From: Oxynema aestuarii AP17
GTDB lineage: Bacteria > Cyanobacteriota > Cyanobacteriia > Cyanobacteriales > Laspinemataceae
Assembly: GCF_012295525.1 (NCBI RefSeq)
Contig: NZ_CP051167.1
Coordinates: forward strand, 2,108,001 to 2,172,000
Reading direction: 5' to 3'
DNA: 64,000 bases
In this document: piece by piece, positions 63,079-64,000 of the stretch
Numbering within the stretch: position 1 is the stretch's first letter
How the letters are laid out: every line of letters starts with the position of its first letter
Position numbers and translations under genes: made by a program
Notes under the pieces: model-generated
Database searches by the model: none
The model's input: only the letters and a program-made list of their open reading frames with translations
What the model was told of the DNA's origin: nothing

Positions 63079-63432
63079 TTAAGAAGTGTAAAGTTTTATT
63101 TCTCTTCTACCGTATTCATGATTTCTAAGAAAGTCTAAATCAACATAGGATGATTTAACCACTCTAGCCTCTTTGATTTTGTTCAAACTTGGACTAAATA
63201 CTCCTTGAATGGTTGTATAACTCTCAGGGTCGTTCATTGCAATTCCAATTTTATCTCCGAGATTTTTAAATGCAGTAAAACCTATATCATTTCCAGTGAC
63301 TAAATAAGCATGTTTACGAAACCAACTGAAAACTTCATCTAGAGTTAATAGGATCATGGTAACAGTTACATGAACCATCACTGATACCATTGCCCATACA
63401 GCAGCCCAAGTCAAAATTGATATAGGATCCAT
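63079..63432 (-). CDS. Small membrane protein of the accessory cassette
   Basis: 117 residues from ATG 63432, set by AAGGAGG directly upstream. One long or two short helices (MDPISILTWAAVWAMVSVMV, HVTVTMILLTLDEVF) and then a 75-residue soluble part: LVTGNDIGFTAFKNLGDKIG, ESYTTIQGVFSPSLNKIKEA. No known domain. The gene starts 10 nt after the repeat-protein stop, so they form one unit. The longer start (63453) lies before the Shine-Dalgarno and is rejected. Confidence 0.75.
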   Translation of the reverse strand: MDPISILTWAAVWAMVSVMVHVTVTMILLTLDEVFSWFRKHAYLVTGNDIGFTAFKNLGDKIGIAMNDPESYTTIQGVFSPSLNKIKEARVVKSSYVDLDFLRNHEYGRREIKLYTS

Positions 63433-63442
63433 CTTTTCCTCC

Positions 63443-64000
63443 TTATTCCACAATAATTAAATCTTTGTCACCAAAGCACTCTTGCAATTCTTCGTCTAAC
63501 TTTCTAGCAACAAACTGGCGACCGTAGGGTTTACCAAGTGAGTCACAAACCAATTCATTGTTTTTGTCCAGAAACATTTGGACGATATGATAGCCTTGGA
63601 AATGAGCCTTACGCAGGATCGCGCCTTTCTTAATTCTTGAATTTCGGGGTCGATCGCTCACGAAATATTTTATGGCATCATCATAGGTAATCTCTGGGAT
63701 AACTTCTGGTAATCTCAGCAGATCGCGCAACAAATCCCCAAATTGACTAAAAACATCCTGTTCAATGCGATCGCCCGGTAAATTTTTCTCTTTTAATTGG
63801 ACAAACACAAAATCTCGATCGCCGAAAGCATTGCTCAATTTCGGGTCTAAGGTTTTCGCAACTATCTGACGACCGTATGGACTGCCATCTTGACGGCAAA
63901 CAATCTGGTTATATCGATCTAAAAATATCTGCCCTAACACTTGACCTTCAGCGTGTGGTTGACGGATAATTACTCCATTCTTGACCGCAGAATTTGAGGG
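63443..64000 (-). CDS. Protein with two tandem 65-residue repeats (5' end beyond window)
   Basis: The frame is open to the window edge; 185 residues are visible. Visible residues 3-67 and 120-184 align without gaps, 31 of 65 identical by my count. Shared pattern: N-S-x-x-K-x-G-x-I, R-x-x-H-x-x-G, F-L-D-x-x-N, V-C, G-x-P-Y-G-R-Q-x-V-A, L-D, F-G-D-x-D. The region between them (KNLPGDRIEQDVFSQFGDLL) is unrelated. I know no family with this pattern. A GTG at 63940 could be called as a start but the upstream 20 codons belong to the first repeat, so the true start is outside. First visible gene of the cassette. Confidence 0.75.
   Translation of the reverse strand, partial: PSNSAVKNGVIIRQPHAEGQVLGQIFLDRYNQIVCRQDGSPYGRQIVAKTLDPKLSNAFGDRDFVFVQLKEKNLPGDRIEQDVFSQFGDLLRDLLRLPEVIPEITYDDAIKYFVSDRPRNSRIKKGAILRKAHFQGYHIVQMFLDKNNELVCDSLGKPYGRQFVARKLDEELQECFGDKDLIIVE

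Overview
The window is cyanobacterial chromosome. Evidence: petG and a cytM-type cytochrome of the photosynthetic membrane, an orange-carotenoid-protein-like helical carotenoid protein, an MPBQ/MSBQ methyltransferase of tocopherol/plastoquinone synthesis, an Rre1/Ycf29-type response regulator, group 2 and group 3 sigma factors, and the palindrome GCGATCGC (HIP1) scattered through most of the DNA. The species cannot be named from sequence alone; a filamentous, Oscillatoriales-like organism is a guess.

Layout. 0-5.5 kb: 5' end of leuA, a LabA-like NYN protein, the Rre1-like regulator, a 2Fe-2S thioredoxin-like protein, then groES-groEL behind a regulatory region with a K-box match, a sigma-70 promoter and a perfect CIRCE operator. 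5.6-11.6 kb: an orphan protein, two secreted SH3-repeat paralogs, short dispersed repeats, a PhoX-like phosphatase and SigF. 12.0-13.8 kb: a complete IS200/IS605-type element with divergent tnpA and tnpB. 13.9-19.2 kb: a Bax-inhibitor-1 protein, prfB with its programmed +1 frameshift, a DUF3285 protein, ybeY, a diacylglycerol-kinase-family gene, pabA/trpG, and an exported beta-lactamase-fold protein without the metal-binding motif. 19.2-21.5 kb: CRISPR leader and an array of 28 repeats and 27 spacers with no cas genes in the window. 21.6-31.7 kb: cobA, a methyltransferase, truB, an MscS channel, a small RHH protein, an S9 peptidase, a PspC protein, a Met-rich exported protein and a His-tailed chelatase-fold protein. 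31.9-37.5 kb: a signalling block of two diguanylate cyclases, a CheC-like protein and a CheY-like receiver. 38-53 kb: rsmD, petG, cytM, a VWA protein, helical carotenoid protein, CHAD protein, a receiver-histidine kinase, a peptidoglycan-binding protein, Fur, a SigC-like sigma factor, overlapping lipA-gpsA, and tRNA-Pro(CGG). 55-60 kb: a cobalamin riboswitch ahead of metE, a hypothetical gene and a DUF1636 gene, followed by the MPBQ methyltransferase.

60.3-64 kb is an accessory region, poorer in GC and HIP1, with all genes on the minus strand: a protein carrying two gapless copies of a 65-residue repeat (cut by the window edge), a small membrane protein placed by a strong Shine-Dalgarno, an AAA+ ATPase overlapping a membrane-anchored protein, and two overlapping orphan genes, with three copies of a 65-66 nt hairpin repeat among them. 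I recognise no known system here; it is the best candidate for an undescribed one.

Regulation visible in sequence: HrcA/CIRCE and K-box control of chaperones beside a stress-linked regulator gene; B12 control of metE; possible Fur autoregulation; RF2 autoregulation by frameshifting; and a CheC/CheY/c-di-GMP operon. Many starts were adjusted using Shine-Dalgarno position or gene overlap. Nothing was searched against a database; family calls rest on motif recognition.
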